In this document: piece after piece, positions 24,170-35,311 of the stretch
Layout of the letters: every line of letters begins with the position of its first letter
How positions within the stretch are numbered: the stretch's first letter is position 1
Assembly (NCBI GenBank): GCA_038496445.1
Contig: JALMLS010000631.1
Span: 124,001-188,000 of the forward strand
Source of the DNA: Trichosphaerium sp. ATCC 40318
Lineage: Eukaryota > Discosea > Flabellinia > Trichosidae
Reading direction: 5' to 3'
Length of the DNA: 64,000 bases
Translations under genes and position numbers: made by a program
Notes under the pieces: generated by a model
The model's database searches: none
Seen by the model: the letters and a program-made list of their open reading frames with translations, nothing else
Told to the model about the DNA's origin: nothing

Positions 24170-26672
24170 ATGAAACGGGCAGCAGAAGGCACTGCGGAGT
24201 TAGATGGCGACAGAGCCAAAAAGCAAAAGGTTGAAGGAAAGGCTGAAGAAACAGAAGTAAAGGATACTGCTATTAAAGACGTCCCTGCACCGAATGTACG
24301 CGTAAAATGAAGAAAATAGAGATTCTAACTTCGTAATTAGATGCCTAGAAAGAATCTGTCTAAGAAGCGTAAAAGCATGAAGAATTTCTACAAGGAGCAA
24401 ACGAAACTCCTAACAGCAAAACACAAAGTACTTTTAAATTTTAACTACGCTAAATAGCCTCTAGTATTGTAAGGCAATGATAGCAAAGGGAAGCTGCAAA
24501 TTTCTAGAGTACGCAACAAATAAAAACTTGTAAGTACCGTACTCACGTTAAAAAGAACCTGTAAATACGATCACGATATGGAAGGCTTTCTGGCAACAAA
24601 ACCAGCCGATATTGGAGACAAATGCTTTTCTTATGACAAGTATGGCATGTACGTAAACTGGATAACCCTCGTTCTTTTGCTTAGTTATTTTTAAAGCTGT
24701 CGTTTCGGTTTGGGTTGTAGATTTGGTGCGAGCCACATTAAGGGTACAGAAGTTATTGTAAAGCCTGACGTACGCGAAATATGGCTTTATTTATGATTCT
24801 AACCACAACAACAGGCAAAAGAACTTAACTCTGATATTGACAATTTCCCTGACAAGCGTGTGATTACGCGAGTCCGAAAGTTGAAACAAAAGAACTTCAA
24901 AGCAGCGAAAATGATACAGGTACATAATTCTGCTTATGACACTTTGATTTTTGTACATGGCAACAAAATCACTACAACTTGCCTAGACTTATTATTATTG
25001 ATGTCTAACTGTTGTATTTTGAAAAGAAAATAGAAGGTACACCAATGCCTTTAGCTTCTGGATGGTTTGCTAATCTTGGTATCGAGCCGCGAAATAAAAA
25101 AGAAGTAAGCACAAATTACTTTTTTTGTATTTAATCTATTTTTATGTATATTGACATTTGTTTTACAAGGTCGACTTTAAGAACAAACTCATTCTCGCAC
25201 CTTTAACTACTGTTGGAAATCTACCTTTCCGTGTTATTTGTAAGCAATGGGGAGCAGATATAACAGTATCAGGTACAGTTGGCGAAGAAAAAAAGCATTC
25301 TACTTTTGTGCTCCAAATGTTGACAGATTTCTTTAGAAATGGCAGTTGCTAGTGAAATTTTAAAAGGAAAAATGAGCGAATGGACTCTATTAAAGCGACA
25401 TAAATCTGAAGACGTATTCGGCGTTCAATTATGTGGTAACAGAGTTGGTGTAATGACACGTTGTGTTGAAGTCTTAAATGAAAATACAAGCATGGATTTT
25501 ATTGATATAAACGCTGGATGTCCTATAGACTTAGTGTTCAACAAAGGCCAGGGATGTGGTCTGTTACAACGCGTATCTCGTTTAGAAAAAGGCACGTGAT
25601 TAAAGCACTAACTAGTACTTTTTTGGATTTTCTTTCAGAAAGTAGCTTTGCTCACTTTTATGTCCAGTTGTGCGTAGTATGGCTGCTGTATCTACAGTAC
25701 CTATTACTCTAAAGACAAGAACTGGTATTTACGCAAAGAAACGTGATGTTATAACCAAATTATTCCCAAAAGTTGCTGATTGGGGAATATCAGCTGTATG
25801 TCTTCACGGTATGTTTGTAAACATTCATTAGTACTTTTTTTTTTGATACCTTCATAGGTCGTACCAGATTTCAGAGATACTCCGGACTAGCTGATTGGAA
25901 CTACATCAACGAGTGTACGAGAGTTACTGAGCTTCCTTTTATTGGTAATGGTGATATCTGGAGCTGGGAAGAGGCGCGTTAATATAAAAACCTACTCAAA
26001 TTGTGTCTGATTATTTTAGGCTGTCGAGAAGTTAGATGGCGGTGTTGCTTCACTCATGTTGGCTCGTGGTGCTATTATTAAACCATGGCTATTTACAGAG
26101 ATTAAAGAAAGACGACACATCGACATGTCATCAAGCCAGAGATTTGAATTGATAAAAGAATACACAAACCAAGGTCTATACTATTGGGGCAGCGATTCTC
26201 ATGGTGTAGAACGTACACGCTACTTTTTGCTGAATTGGTATGTTACGCTCGAATTAATAGTCCGTTTTTAATATAAAATAGGCTATCTTTCCTCTGTAGA
26301 TACCCTCCTGTGGCCTTATATGGTACGCTGTTATTCTGGAATGATACAATGAGTTTTTGTTTTGTTTTTTGATTCTCATGGTGATATAGAGCGTTTCCCT
26401 AAAATGAATGAAGCTCCACCATCAGATATTGTATACAGAGATGATTTAGAAACACTTATGGCTTCTCATTCTATTGAAGACTGGATAAAACTGTCCGAAA
26501 TGAGTACGTCTTATTTCTTTTCTACAAATTTTATTTTTTTGTACACATTGCTAATAAGTTTTTTTTAGCACTTGGACCTGTTCCAGAGGGATTTAGTTTC
26601 CAAGCAAAGCATAAAGCCAAGTCTTATGATGCAAAGATTAAAAATGAGTCTGTTGCAACAGAATGGGGTTAG
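24170..26672 (+). CDS. DUS3: tRNA-dihydrouridine(47) synthase, DUS3-like
   Basis: DUS3 reduces U47 in the variable loop of cytosolic tRNAs with FMN and NADPH. The ATG at 24170 gives [20 protein letters not shown]; a basic N-terminal exon follows ([20 protein letters not shown]). Short introns then assemble a CCCH zinc finger, C-x8-C-x5-C-x3-H in [22 protein letters not shown]-type order, and the diagnostic [14 protein letters not shown]. The TIM barrel reads [72 protein letters not shown] and [13 protein letters not shown], ending [16 protein letters not shown] and stopping at 26672. The conserved barrel is intact. The second zinc finger seems degenerate: KYGIFGASHI lacks its middle cysteines in my splice model. 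About 12 introns. Confidence 0.9.
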
Positions 26673-26695
26673 GCTAGATAACCTTTTAACTGCAC

Positions 26696-27602
26696 TTAGT
26701 AAAGCCATCCCAAAATACTAAACAGCGTGGCAATGTCATCATTAGTTTCGTTGACTATGGGCGGCTGTGATTCTACAACTGTTGTATTACTTCGTGTTGT
26801 ATTTGTTTGTAATGAATTTAATTCTTGATTTGATGTAAGACGTTTTATTGTCTCTTTGTCTTCTCTTGCTTCTTGTTTTAGTTTGTAAATCTAGATTTCG
26901 TAAGTTTTGGTTGTTTTGTTCGTTGTTGTCTCTGGTGGAACGTTTTGTTTTAAGATTCATACTTGGTTTCTGAATTTCTTCATTGCAACTCTGCGCTTAT
27001 GTGTTACATATCGTAATTGTTGTTGGTGGATTTCGAAGTCGAGGCTTCTTTGACCTTTCGCCTGCAAAAAAAAACATTAATAAACGTGATTAATTATTTT
27101 TGGTGCGTACCGCTTGAATTTGTTTTCTTAGTGATGTGACTATAGAAAAATACTCCCTAGAGATATTTCTGGTTTGTTCTATTAAACCTTCAAGAAGAAT
27201 GACTCGCCGACGAAGTGTTTTTTGAATTGAAGTTGTGGCAGTATCTAGATAGATTATTAATCACAACAACTATACGGTAACCACTACACCACTAATAGCT
27301 AACTGTACCTTGTACTATTAGTATAGAAAAACTGCATACAAGCAATAAAAACGCCAACGAAATTTGTCTAAAAAGTTGTCAGTATTTCTTTGATTGAGAG
27401 TAGAATTCCCAACGTACGCTATTGTTGTCTTTGGGTGTTTCAACAGTGCCCATTCTTCATAATAATGAAGTATTATTGCTTGGCACGCGTAATCAATGCA
27501 GTTAATCGATATTGTAGGCTTACAGACGCTACAAATATCGTGTGCGTAAGGGTTTGGGAATAGCCAGCGCGTTGTTTTAGGATGATTGGTTGTTTTTGGC
27601 AT
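26696..27602 (-). CDS. Unrecognised coiled-coil protein
   Basis: The ATG at 27602 reads MPKTTNHPKTTRWLFPNPYA, then HDICSVCKPTISINCIDYAC, a Cys-rich head with CSVC and CIDYAC that could bind zinc. After an intron: TSIQKTLRRRVILLEGLIEQ, a second exon QRSLDFEIHQQQLRYVTHKR, then IYKLKQEAREDKETIKRLTS, all coiled-coil-like. It stops at 26696, 23 bp from the convergent DUS3 stop. The first intron junction is not resolved. No family recognised. Confidence 0.45.
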
Positions 27603-27952
27603 AGTGCGTTGATGAGTTGCTACAAGCGTTGTGGTAAATAAATTTGATAGATACGAGATGTGGATTATCAATCTCGAGGAGTTACACTATTTTTGGCCTC
27701 AAGCACCTCACAATGTAATACACTTCATAATAGTATCGTTCTACCAGCTCATCAGCGGTACTTGGGTTCTAATACCCCTTGTCACGTTCTAATAGACCTT
27801 GTCACGGTAACGATGCTTGAAAATAACATAGATGCGTTCTAAGCGCCAACAGGCGAACTAAGCAACACGTGGTGGTCAACCGCTACCAGCGCTAGTATTA
27901 TGAAGTGGGGTTTTGAAAGGGTTAAGGAACCCCAGCCTCATTAGTAATTAAC

Positions 27953-28699
27953 ATGGCAAGAGTGACAAGGGTACCAGCGATGTCTTTTTCACTAAAAGCT
28001 CTTATCCTTACAATAATCTAGGCATTATCACATGCAGTAACACGACGAATACGTCTCAAGAGCAAACAAACCTCAAAGAGAGCAAGGGATGGCGTTAGTG
28101 TCCGGTTTACGCACGACAGCGATACACCCGACATGATAATAATACCTGCCCCTATATTACATGCTCCTGACCCTCTTACAAGTATGTTTTAATAATACAA
28201 GTTTTTCTGTAATCTTTTTTTTTTTTTGGGTAACATGTTTACCATTAGACTCTGATGTATTCCTGAGAATGCTAAACAAAGCGGAGGCTGAAGCAAAAGT
28301 ACGTTATTAGTAAACGGTATTTGAGTCCAATTTTCTAACAACGGTACTTCGTGCAGGCGTGTGAACCTGTTGTAGATCCGCGCGGAAAATTCGTGGAGGC
28401 GGACCCAAGTGTACAGTTTAGGCCAAGAGCCGGGCTAAGCCTGTCTGGTTACAGAAAACCAGGCATTAGGTCCGCTCCACTATCAACACTAAAAAGCCCT
28501 TGGTACGTGCAATAATAGTTTTAAAAACCTCGAACAAATCACGTGTGAAATGTGGTTTTAAAAAAGTATTGTAGTTTTTTAACTTTATCGTTTCAGGCGG
28601 TGCGCAAAAGCAACAGCCTTGCGGCGTTCAGAACCACGAACCAATAATAGCAGAACTCGCTTTCTTATAGCAAAAACTCGGAGAAAAGAACGCACCTAA
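27953..28699 (+). CDS. Unrecognised basic protein
   Basis: The ATG at 27953 (MARVT) is followed by an uncertain first junction. Three junctions are then clear: a GTATGT intron before SDVFLRMLNKAEAEAK, a GTACGT intron before ACEPVVDPRGKFVEADPSVQ, and a GTACGT intron before RCAKATALRRSEPRTNNSRT. The stop is at 28699. The protein is Arg/Lys-rich and low in hydrophobic residues (RLKSKQTSKRARDGVSVRF), with a possible nucleic-acid-binding or structural role by inference. Codons look as in the neighbours. Confidence 0.42.
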
Positions 28700-28841
28700 C
28701 GGTAGAAGCGTAGAAACGGGGAAAAAAAGAAAACCTATTATCTTCTAAAGCGCTAGTCTTCGCGTATTTTAGGGCTAGTAAAATTGAATAATACTAGAAG
28801 TAAAACTGTACAGAATAAATACGACGAATTATGACATTTTT

Positions 28842-28894
28842 GAAGAATTCTGCCACTAGGCGCTAAGAATTCAACAGGCAATTCAGAATTCTTC
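28842..28894. repeat. 11-bp inverted repeat with 31-bp loop
   Basis: GAAGAATTCTG (28842-28852) pairs perfectly with CAGAATTCTTC (28884-28894); a third GAATTC lies in the loop. It sits in the roughly 300-bp gap between two plus-strand genes and could fold as a hairpin or act as repeated protein-binding sites. Confidence 0.55.
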
Positions 28895-29000
28895 CCTTCT
28901 TTACTTTCTTTGACTTGTCAAAGTTTTAAACGGCTCTCAATGGCTTGAAATGAACTGATACTTTTGTAAGAGTATTCCCGTTGCTTGGTGTGTATGATTG

Positions 29001-29601
29001 ATGGCAAATCAAAACTTTTTACAGGCTTGCAAGACGAAAAAAGATGTTGACACCGCAATTCGGATTAATATCGATAAAGTGGTAGTTTTAAGGTACACTC
29101 GCGTAATTTTCAGCAACACTAACCGAAATTCAAGATTTGGCAAAGCGAATACTATCGAAACCATGATGCAAGACGAAGTTGTGCGTAGAAAGCGATATTT
29201 CTAACAGTTTGAAGCTAAAATGCGAATAGCTACGCAAAAGCGAGAAACTTATCTCAAAAATGGCATGTGTATTCGCAGTAGACATAGATGACGTACCTAT
29301 TTACGTTGAATACTTTGATATTTCTCTGATTCCAGCTACTTTATTCTTTTTCAACGCTCAGCACATGAAAGTAGACTTCAGGTACGCAAAATACGATAAA
29401 TCGTTAGAACAACATCAAGTCTAACACTTAAAAAGCACACCTGATCACACAAAATGGATAGGAGCATTCAAGACTAAGCAAGATTTTATAGACTTGGTAG
29501 AAACTATTTATCGAGGTGCAATGAAAGGCAAATATATTGTTCCTAGCCCCATACCAAGGGATCGTGTACCTAAGTATAGTCTGCTATACAAGGGTATATA
29601 G
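29001..29601 (+). CDS. TXNL4B: Thioredoxin-like U5 snRNP protein of the DIM1/TXNL4B family
   Basis: DIM1-family proteins have a thioredoxin fold without redox function and act in pre-mRNA splicing. The ATG at 29001 gives [20 protein letters not shown]. After a GTACAC intron comes [16 protein letters not shown], then a 49-nt GTGCGT intron and [40 protein letters not shown], and after a GTACGC intron [20 protein letters not shown] and [15 protein letters not shown], ending KYSLLYKGI at 29601. The TPDHTKW...KTKQDFIDL...RGAMKGK segment matches TXNL4B rather than canonical DIM1/TXNL4A. It is full length, about 150 aa. Confidence 0.88.
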
Positions 29602-29742
29602 CCACGATGTGATGCTTCGACATCACAGCACCTTGTACAGGTGTTGAAGGAGGCTTCTGTTCACCCTGACGTCAAGGATGGCATACAAACAAAATAATAT
29701 TTTAAACATACGAACTTAGTGTACGTCCTAATCAATACTTTT

Positions 29743-30050
29743 CTATGTATCTTTGAACGTAACTGAATGCTCGTAGTTCAGTTCAGTGGACAACACCCGG
29801 GTCAAAAACTCACCATGAAGTGTATGAGCATAATAAAACTCAATTTTCTTTACGCTTAAAACGACCTTTAAAGTACTATCGAATAGGCGAACAAGATTGC
29901 ACGATCTAACCCTGTTGCAGAAAAATAGTAATTTACCTTCCTGAATTTTTGATTTCAAAGAATGGCGGAAAAGTAGTTTATTTTTGTAGGTTGCAACTTG
30001 GAAACTCCAAATTATGACTGGGTGACATACAAATATGTCGAACTATGATT
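29743..30050 (-). CDS. Candidate small ORF/exon, unrecognised
   Basis: A frame open for about 100 codons on the minus strand, beginning after a possible acceptor ATAG near 30050 and ending FKDT at 29743. It includes KLLFFCNRVRSCNLVRLFDS and STLKVVLSVKKIEFYYAHTL. The composition is protein-like, but no in-frame ATG or certain first exon is visible. It may be the last exon of a small gene whose 5' part overlaps the WD40 gene promoter. Confidence 0.25.
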
Positions 30051-30199
30051 ACTGTCAACGTGGCTTTTTTTTTGTTGAACTTGTGTCACACACAAATATA
30101 TTCCAAAACCCCAAACAATTTGGTTAATATTATTGCCGACGTTGATTACTTTATTCGTCTATCAACATACATAAAGCAACATCTCCGTCAATATTAACA

Positions 30200-31324
30200 A
30201 TGAAAGTAACACTATCAACAACCACACCACGTGCTAAATGTTCTGTTTTCTTCAATACGAAACCTCATATTGCATGTGCTTTAAAAGACGGACAAGTTGA
30301 AATATGGAATTGTGAAACTAAAACAAAGATTAAGGCATGGAAACCTTTGCAATCTGGTACCACACATATTTGTTTCCGTGTAAATCTAATCACAAAATAG
30401 ATCAACCGTTACGCACTATTGCTATAACAAGTGATGATAAGTTCCTAGCCACTGCTGGCGACGAAAAAACGTAACTTTCCATTTTGCTACAATGTGTCTA
30501 ACTATTGTCAACAGGATAGTTGTTTATGACATGGACACTGAAAAGTGTGTTGCAACGTTGCAAGGCCATACAGATTTTGTACGCACAATCAGATTCTCAT
30601 CTGACGATTCTATGATACTATCAGCAAGCGATGACTTTACCATAAAGTTGTGGGATTGGAAAAAGCAATCTGCCTTATGTACTGTTTAAGAACTTGTAAT
30701 TTGTATTTTATGTTATTAATTTCTTTAAAGGTAGCTCAGTGGTTCACTCTCACTACGTCATGTGCGCTGTATTTAGCCCTGATGAAAAGTACGTCGCTTC
30801 AGCTTCGTTGGACAAGACTGTAAAGGTGTGGGCAGTAGCTGATTGTGCGTGTAACCAAAACTTATTGCCAACTAACCTTCGGTACAGTATTGAAAAATAC
30901 CAATCCTTCACCAATACAAGTTCTCGAAGGTCACCAAAAAGGTGTAAACTGCGTTTCCTGGGATGGAGATCATATTGTTTCAGGTTCTGATGATCATTCA
31001 ATAGCCGTATGGAACGGTTTAAAGGTAACACAAACAGAAATCGAAAATTAACTAACGGCGTTTAAGGGAGAAAGACTTTCGAGCATTGACCAAGCTCATG
31101 ATGCCAACGTATGTTGTGTCTTAAAGCACAACAATTTTATCATATCATGTGGTGAAGACAACAAGTTATATGTATGGGACCTTAAATCTGGAGCGAAGAA
31201 ATCTAGCTATTCTTCTGATGATAGCAGATATTGGTGGGTGTCCTACAATAGCTCTTCAAACTTGATTGCAGCATGTCATGATAAGGGGCTTCAACTGTTT
31301 GTATCTGAGCAAAAAAGTGATTAA
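30200..31324 (+). CDS. Coatomer-alpha-like WD40 beta-propeller protein, lacking the rest of coatomer alpha
   Basis: The ATG at 30200 opens MKVTLSTTTPRAKCSVFFNT. Five or more short introns give seven WD40 blades whose wording follows the first propeller of coatomer alpha: HTDFVRTIRFSSDDSMILSA, SDDFTIKLWDWKKQ, HYVMCAVFSPDEKYVASASL, DKTVKVWAVADLLKNTNP, VLEGHQKGVNCVSWDGDHIV, ISCGEDNKLYVWDLKSG, then RYWWVSYNSSSNLIAACHDK. It stops at 31324, about 10 residues after the point where that propeller ends, giving about 320-330 aa instead of the usual 1,200 or so. No second propeller or alpha-solenoid exon is visible before the next gene. This is either a dedicated single-propeller paralogue or a truncated copy. 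Confidence 0.75.
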
Positions 31325-31619
31325 AACAACCACTTCTAACCTCACTATTTTCGCACATTGTCCATATTCACTTACAGCTGCTCCTTAACTTTTGTATTTT
31401 TTTTGAGTGTTATCCTATCAGCTGGTTACTTCCACTGTTAAATTGGACAATGAATCTGACCACCCACAAAGCGACACTGTGTATTTAACAAAATGTGAGA
31501 AAACGCAATAGACTCAAATTGTCCTTTTATCATCATCACTCGGACACGTTTGTCATACATAATTTTAGTTCTTCATTGGATGCGATATTTATTGTGAACA
31601 TATTAAAAGTGCTTCCAGT

Positions 31620-32516
31620 TCACATGACAAGGTGGTTATAAGCATTGAAAAGCAGCGATGATGTATATACATTAAGAAAAACACGATCAATAAAGTGTGT
31701 CAACAGGGGCGAGGGAGCTATTATTGCAATCACTGTAACTATCCGCCACCACCACGTCTTCCCTGCAACACTGTAGAATACTTTTTTTTCCAAATACAAA
31801 TACACTGGTTGAATAACAAAATAGACAAGAGCAGGAAGACCAAACCAAAAATCATAATTTTTTGCCAACTGAAATGGTACTACATGTGTCACACCTGACC
31901 AAAAGAAAACACCCCAAACACCTCCAATGGGGTAAGCTATCTTTCTAAACATACGTGCAAAAGAAAGGTTCCATCTCTTAGACCAGAATTCAGTCACTGA
32001 CTTGCTTAAAACAGGATTGTCGAAATGTGGAAAGTTTTCTTTTCTATTACAGGCCAGAGCCATGCCTATGTCAAATAGTTTATATAAAATCTCTTCCGAC
32101 GCATATATAATAGGCCCAGTAGTAATATAGAGTGAAACAGACGAGTGCCTCCTGAGTAGAATTACAATATCAAGAATAAATAGCCAGAACGCCAATAATA
32201 CGCTTCTAGATATCAAAAACCGCGTTTTCGACTGTACTAAAGGCGTTGCGTAGTCATCTGGATCAAATGGCAGTAGCAATCGTAGCCATAGCGCAAGTGG
32301 CGACTTTAGGTCTTTGTTTAGCGTTAGACGTTGTATTGCAGTTAAAAAATATACGCCCATCACAAAACGCTCCGCAATAGTGTCAAACAACGTAGGAATA
32401 GCGAATAAAACACCGGAGAGCAACAATCGTGCAAATAACCATGCACCAGTTGCATTTACCAAAGAAGCGATCAGAGTACTACCAAGTATCACTGATGTCC
32501 CGTAAAATGCCTCCAT
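31620..32516 (-). CDS. Wax-synthase/MBOAT_2-like membrane O-acyltransferase, intronless
   Basis: A single open exon of 298 codons from the ATG at 32516. It is strongly hydrophobic with about seven or eight membrane segments, for example ASLVNATGAWLFARLLLSGV, FLISRSVLLAFWLFILDIVI and FGLPALVYFVIQPVYLYLEK. The segment HFDNPVLSKSVTEFWSKRWN matches the wax-synthase domain motif (NxPxxxxSxxxFWxxRWN), and SGVTHVVPF follows where the catalytic His region is expected. Members esterify long-chain alcohols or sterols at the ER. It is one of the few long genes here without an intron. The substrate cannot be inferred. Confidence 0.75.
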   Translation of the reverse strand: MEAFYGTSVILGSTLIASLVNATGAWLFARLLLSGVLFAIPTLFDTIAERFVMGVYFLTAIQRLTLNKDLKSPLALWLRLLLPFDPDDYATPLVQSKTRFLISRSVLLAFWLFILDIVILLRRHSSVSLYITTGPIIYASEEILYKLFDIGMALACNRKENFPHFDNPVLSKSVTEFWSKRWNLSFARMFRKIAYPIGGVWGVFFWSGVTHVVPFQLAKNYDFWFGLPALVYFVIQPVYLYLEKKVFYSVAGKTWWWRIVTVIAIIAPSPLLTHFIDRVFLNVYTSSLLFNAYNHLVM

Positions 32517-32659
32517 TACTGTTCAATAGTTATTGAATTACAAACGAACACAATTGAGATGAAATGAGAACAATTCACTATTTTTACAGTTGAGGTTCAC
32601 GTGATCAAGATGGAAATTAGGAGGTTTTTGAAACTTTTTCTATCATTTGAAAAAATTGT

Positions 32660-34841
32660 TTAGTATGGTCTATGTACAACATCCATATAATCTACAAGAA
32701 TGTTCTTCAACATTGTCCTGTCGACCATCTTATCTCCAGCTTCATATGTTTTAACAGTATCATTTCCCCATTTTGTTGGATTGGCAACAACATCCTTGTA
32801 AAAAAAATTGATAAGTTCAAGCTTGGCGACAAAAAAAATAAACAAAGGCTGTTCATCGAACAACAGAGCTTACCGTAACAGCTTCTTTGAGGTCTTCAAG
32901 GAACTCTCCAATTACTTTTGAGTCAGTGTTGAGTGTAATAGATAAGTGAAGGGCAGGAGGTTTTACAATACGGTCCATGTTCCATCCTTTAGAACGAAGT
33001 ACTTCTCCAACATGATAGATGTTATTCTTGCCTAAATATAATGTTTTATTACAAAAATAATTACCTAGCATGTGTCTAAGTATGTTTTTTACGTACTGTC
33101 TGTCGTTGTAAAAGCAAACCCACACATATCAGGTTCACCAATAACAGTCAATTCAGGTATTTTGTTTATTCCATTTTTTGCTTCCTCTGTGTATGTCATC
33201 AACTTTGATACAACATTCTTGTATCCTTCTTTTCCGTTCTTCATAAGTGCAGCCCAGGCGCCTGCAATTAGACCTCCAGGTCGAGTACCAGCCTACAAAA
33301 ATTCAGTTAAAAAAACGCATCAGGATTACTACTAGAGGTTTGAGTGGACATACGACTGTTGGTGTGCAGTAAAGCCAAGTATGTTCACTGTAAGCAAAGA
33401 ACATATGTTTACGAATCTCTGGTTCACGGAACATTACAACTGAAGTTCCTTTAGGTCCAAGTCCGTACTTGTGAACATCTGCAGATATTGTAGTAACACC
33501 TTTTAAACAGTCAAGATTTAAAACGTTTTCTAAAGATGCTGCAGCTTGTACCAGGTAGTCTGAAGTCGTACACGTATGGTAACTCTTTACCAAGCATTTC
33601 CATGAAAGGCAGAACGAAGCCTCCAAGGCAGCAATCAACGTGTAAGCCAATACCATGCTCATTTGCCAACGAAGCTTTAAAAAAGTCAGTTAGCAACAGA
33701 AAGGATTTGATGATTATTACCAATCTCAGGAATAGGATCAATGACGCCAAAAGGGAAGCAAGGAGCACTTGCATAAATCATAAATGTATCTTTTGTTATG
33801 GCTTTTCTTATAGCCTCTACATCTGCTCTATAGTCTTCTTTACGTACTGGAATTCGTACAACCTTAAAGCCTAAGCACAAAACGCATTTAGCAATAAGTC
33901 AACTTAACACCTTTTGGAATTTACCAAAAAATTCAGATGCTTTGTTGATTGACGAATGTGATGTTGTAGAGCATATAAGTGTCGGATTCTTTATGTCAGG
34001 TCGTCTAGATAGTACCCACTCTTTTGTAGCTTTTATACTGAGCAGAATTGATTCTGTACCACCTGAGGTAACGTTTCCACAAACTGTCTTTCTGACCTTG
34101 TTTCCCTATTTTTTGAGAAAACGTCAAATGACGAGAATGACATCTGTCTGTTTAAAACACGTACCAAAAGGTTGGCAGTCATCGCTACAACCTCAGACTC
34201 GAACTTTTGAAGACTAGGGAACATACCAGGTGTCAAAGGATTAGTATTGGCGAACATACTGTAAGCCTAAGCGAGATTATTTTAGACCAAAGTCTTGCTT
34301 TAAATATGAACCTCAACAAGAAGGGATTTGTGTTCCTTGTCCTTTGTTTGATAATAGACATATCCCCAAACGCGTCCATCCGCTTCTTTAACGTCTGAAA
34401 CACTAACAGCCTTCATAATTGCTAAAACATCGTCCTTGCTAAGTGAGCCGTTTGGAAGTTCAGTATTTGTGTCCTGGTCGCCAAGGCCTTGTCGTAGCTT
34501 CTTTTGTGTCTTTTCTAAACCGCTAACGACTTTTGCTTGTTCTGCCGCAATGATCGAACTGCCACCTGGTATCGCTTGAATGGACTTTACCATGATATAT
34601 TCAAGGTATGGAGTTACACCTACAGCAAGTGAGAAAACGGTTTCATTTTATTTCAAATGTGAGCGCACCGTGTTCGGCAACCTGTTTAGCAACATACAAA
34701 CCCAAAACGGAACCTTATAACAGTCAAAAGTCAAAAACCATTTTTATTTGGTTTGATTTATCAATAACGCGTACCTACGCCAGCTAAATAGTATGTAGCA
34801 TTCCGAACTAGCGGATTTTTCCAAGATAGCTTTGACAGCAT
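32660..34841 (-). CDS. Sphingosine-1-phosphate lyase (PLP-dependent)
   Basis: SPL cleaves sphingosine-1-phosphate to a fatty aldehyde and phosphoethanolamine at the ER. The ATG at 34841 gives MLSKLSWKNPLVRNATYYLA with a membrane-proximal segment, then LPNGSLSKDDVLAIMKAVSV, GRVWGYVYYQTKD, MFANTNPLTPGMFPSLQKFE and SEVVAMTANLL. Next come VDCCLGGFVLPFMEMLG and the PLP-lysine motif SADVHKYGLGPKGTSVVMF, where K binds the cofactor. It continues with RPGGLIAGAWAALM and EVLRSKGWNMDRIVKPPALH, ending YMDVVHRPY at 32660. Domains and the catalytic Lys are intact. About ten introns of 45-60 nt. A further 5' exon cannot be excluded. Confidence 0.9.
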
Positions 34842-35311
34842 CTACACGCTCAATTAATCATATAACAGTGGTAACGTAATTACAAAGGACACATTCTTGC
34901 GTAACCGTACGTTTTTGGTTGTTTATTCTGTTTGAGAAGAAGCTTAAACGACTACTTTCTTAAAAAGGAATGTATCTTGTTTATTTTAGAAATGACCTGT
35001 CACTATTTCAATTCAAAGTAAACCGTCATCAAGACGTACAGAGCCAGTACCAATGTTATAGCTGTTGGTGACGCTGTGTACTCACAATTGTACCAGGTTT
35101 ACAGTTACATTTTGTTGGCGGCTTCTTCAAGTATCTACTCAAAGACACTAACTCAGAATAAGAATCTAGAATGACACTTTACGTATGTACATGTGATACT
35201 AGCTACAATATAAGTTGTTAAAAAAAAACTATCGTAAGAGGCGTAAAATACTGAGATTAAGTTTGAAAACAGTTTTTCGTGATTCTTTGCTGACAACTTC
35301 TCTGGCTTCTC

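Noticed and set aside
27769-27806. CTTGTCACG short direct repeat, possible CRISPR-like or satellite unit
   Set aside because: Only two copies with no regular spacing; no array.
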